Shown here: positions 54,516 through 54,588 of the stretch, one piece after another
Numbering within the stretch: the stretch's first letter is position 1
Layout of the letters: the number at the start of each line of letters is the position of its first letter
DNA from: Bacteroidales bacterium
GTDB taxonomy: Bacteria; Bacteroidota; Bacteroidia; Bacteroidales; Paludibacteraceae
Length of the DNA stretch: 54,588 bases
Direction: 5' to 3'
NCBI GenBank assembly: GCA_015061185.1
Contig: SUWZ01000018.1
Location: 1 to 54,588 of the forward strand
The notes under the pieces: model-generated
What the model saw: only the letters and a program-made list of their open reading frames with translations
What the model was told of the DNA's origin: nothing
Databases searched by the model: none
Made by a program: the position numbers and the translations under genes

Positions 54516-54588
54516 AGCGGAAGACGGGGTTCGAACCCGCGACCCTCAGCTTGGAAGGCTGATGCTCTACCAACTGAGCTACTTCCGC
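54516..54588 (-). tRNA. tRNA-Gly (TCC)
   Basis: 73 nt, ending exactly at the window edge. Acceptor GCGGAAG pairs with CTTCCGC, the anticodon loop is CTTCCAA (anticodon TCC) between TCAGC and GCTGA, and the T arm GCGGG-TTCGAAC-CCCGT is present. The 3' CCA is not encoded. Another tRNA may precede it outside the window. Confidence 0.95.

Overview
The window is typical of a Bacteroidota (order Bacteroidales) chromosome. It is AT-rich, and many genes are preceded by the Bacteroidota -7 box TAnnTTTG rather than sigma70 boxes, with few Shine-Dalgarno sequences. It carries lipoproteins, SPOR and CCDC81-type HU proteins, DUF4294, DUF4197 and DUF3467 proteins, and secreted enzymes with Por-type (type IX secretion) C-terminal sorting domains. 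The paired GH44 glycosidases and the PL11 rhamnogalacturonan lyase suggest a plant-fibre or pectin degrader (gut, rumen or anaerobic digester). The species cannot be named from the sequence alone.

Layout. 1-3.2 kb: metA behind a long structured leader, then a U32 tRNA/rRNA hydroxylation-type protein and a candidate small RNA. 3.4-6.7 kb: a GT2 glycosyltransferase and a PD-(D/E)XK (Rpn-type) transposase/nuclease, bordered by about 1.2 kb of short repeats and hairpins. 6.7-15.0 kb: a polysaccharide flippase, diverging from a run of LOG protein, sacsin-like GHKL ATPase and ribD, followed by cardiolipin synthase, a SufT-like Fe-S factor and lpxH. 15.1-21.9 kb: a surface lipoprotein, a nested repeat element, DUF4294, a two-gene outer-membrane pair including a helix-hairpin-helix beta-barrel, DMP19 and an HU-CCDC81 membrane protein. 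22.0-33.8 kb: cstA, DUF4197, a Cbp1-like lipoprotein, rsmI with an acidic partner, AI-2E transporter-prmC-recX-CPBP protease, folE, a SPOR protein, a panE-like reductase and a P-loop kinase-like protein. 34.1-40.6 kb: the polysaccharide locus (GH44, GH44, then convergent PL11). 40.9-54.6 kb, all on the minus strand: DUF4377-like and DUF3467 genes, then the core operon read as tRNA-Gly, tRNA-Thr, tuf, tRNA-Trp, secE, nusG, rplK, rplA, rplJ, rplL, rpoB, rpoC.

The most unusual signals are non-coding. A family of short inverted-repeat (MITE-like) elements recurs through the first 34 kb: a complete 185-bp copy, a 397-bp copy carrying a second 199-bp element inside it with a TTA duplication, a 50-bp perfect palindrome made of two ends, and several fragments. 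One copy reaches into a coding region and supplies a possible new start; another supplies the stop codon of the panE-like gene. The metA leader of about 220 nt folds into several hairpins with a possible pseudoknot that I cannot match to a known riboswitch. The most interesting protein is the 862-aa sacsin-like ATPase, tightly packed between LOG and ribD. No complete defence system, prophage or CRISPR array is visible.
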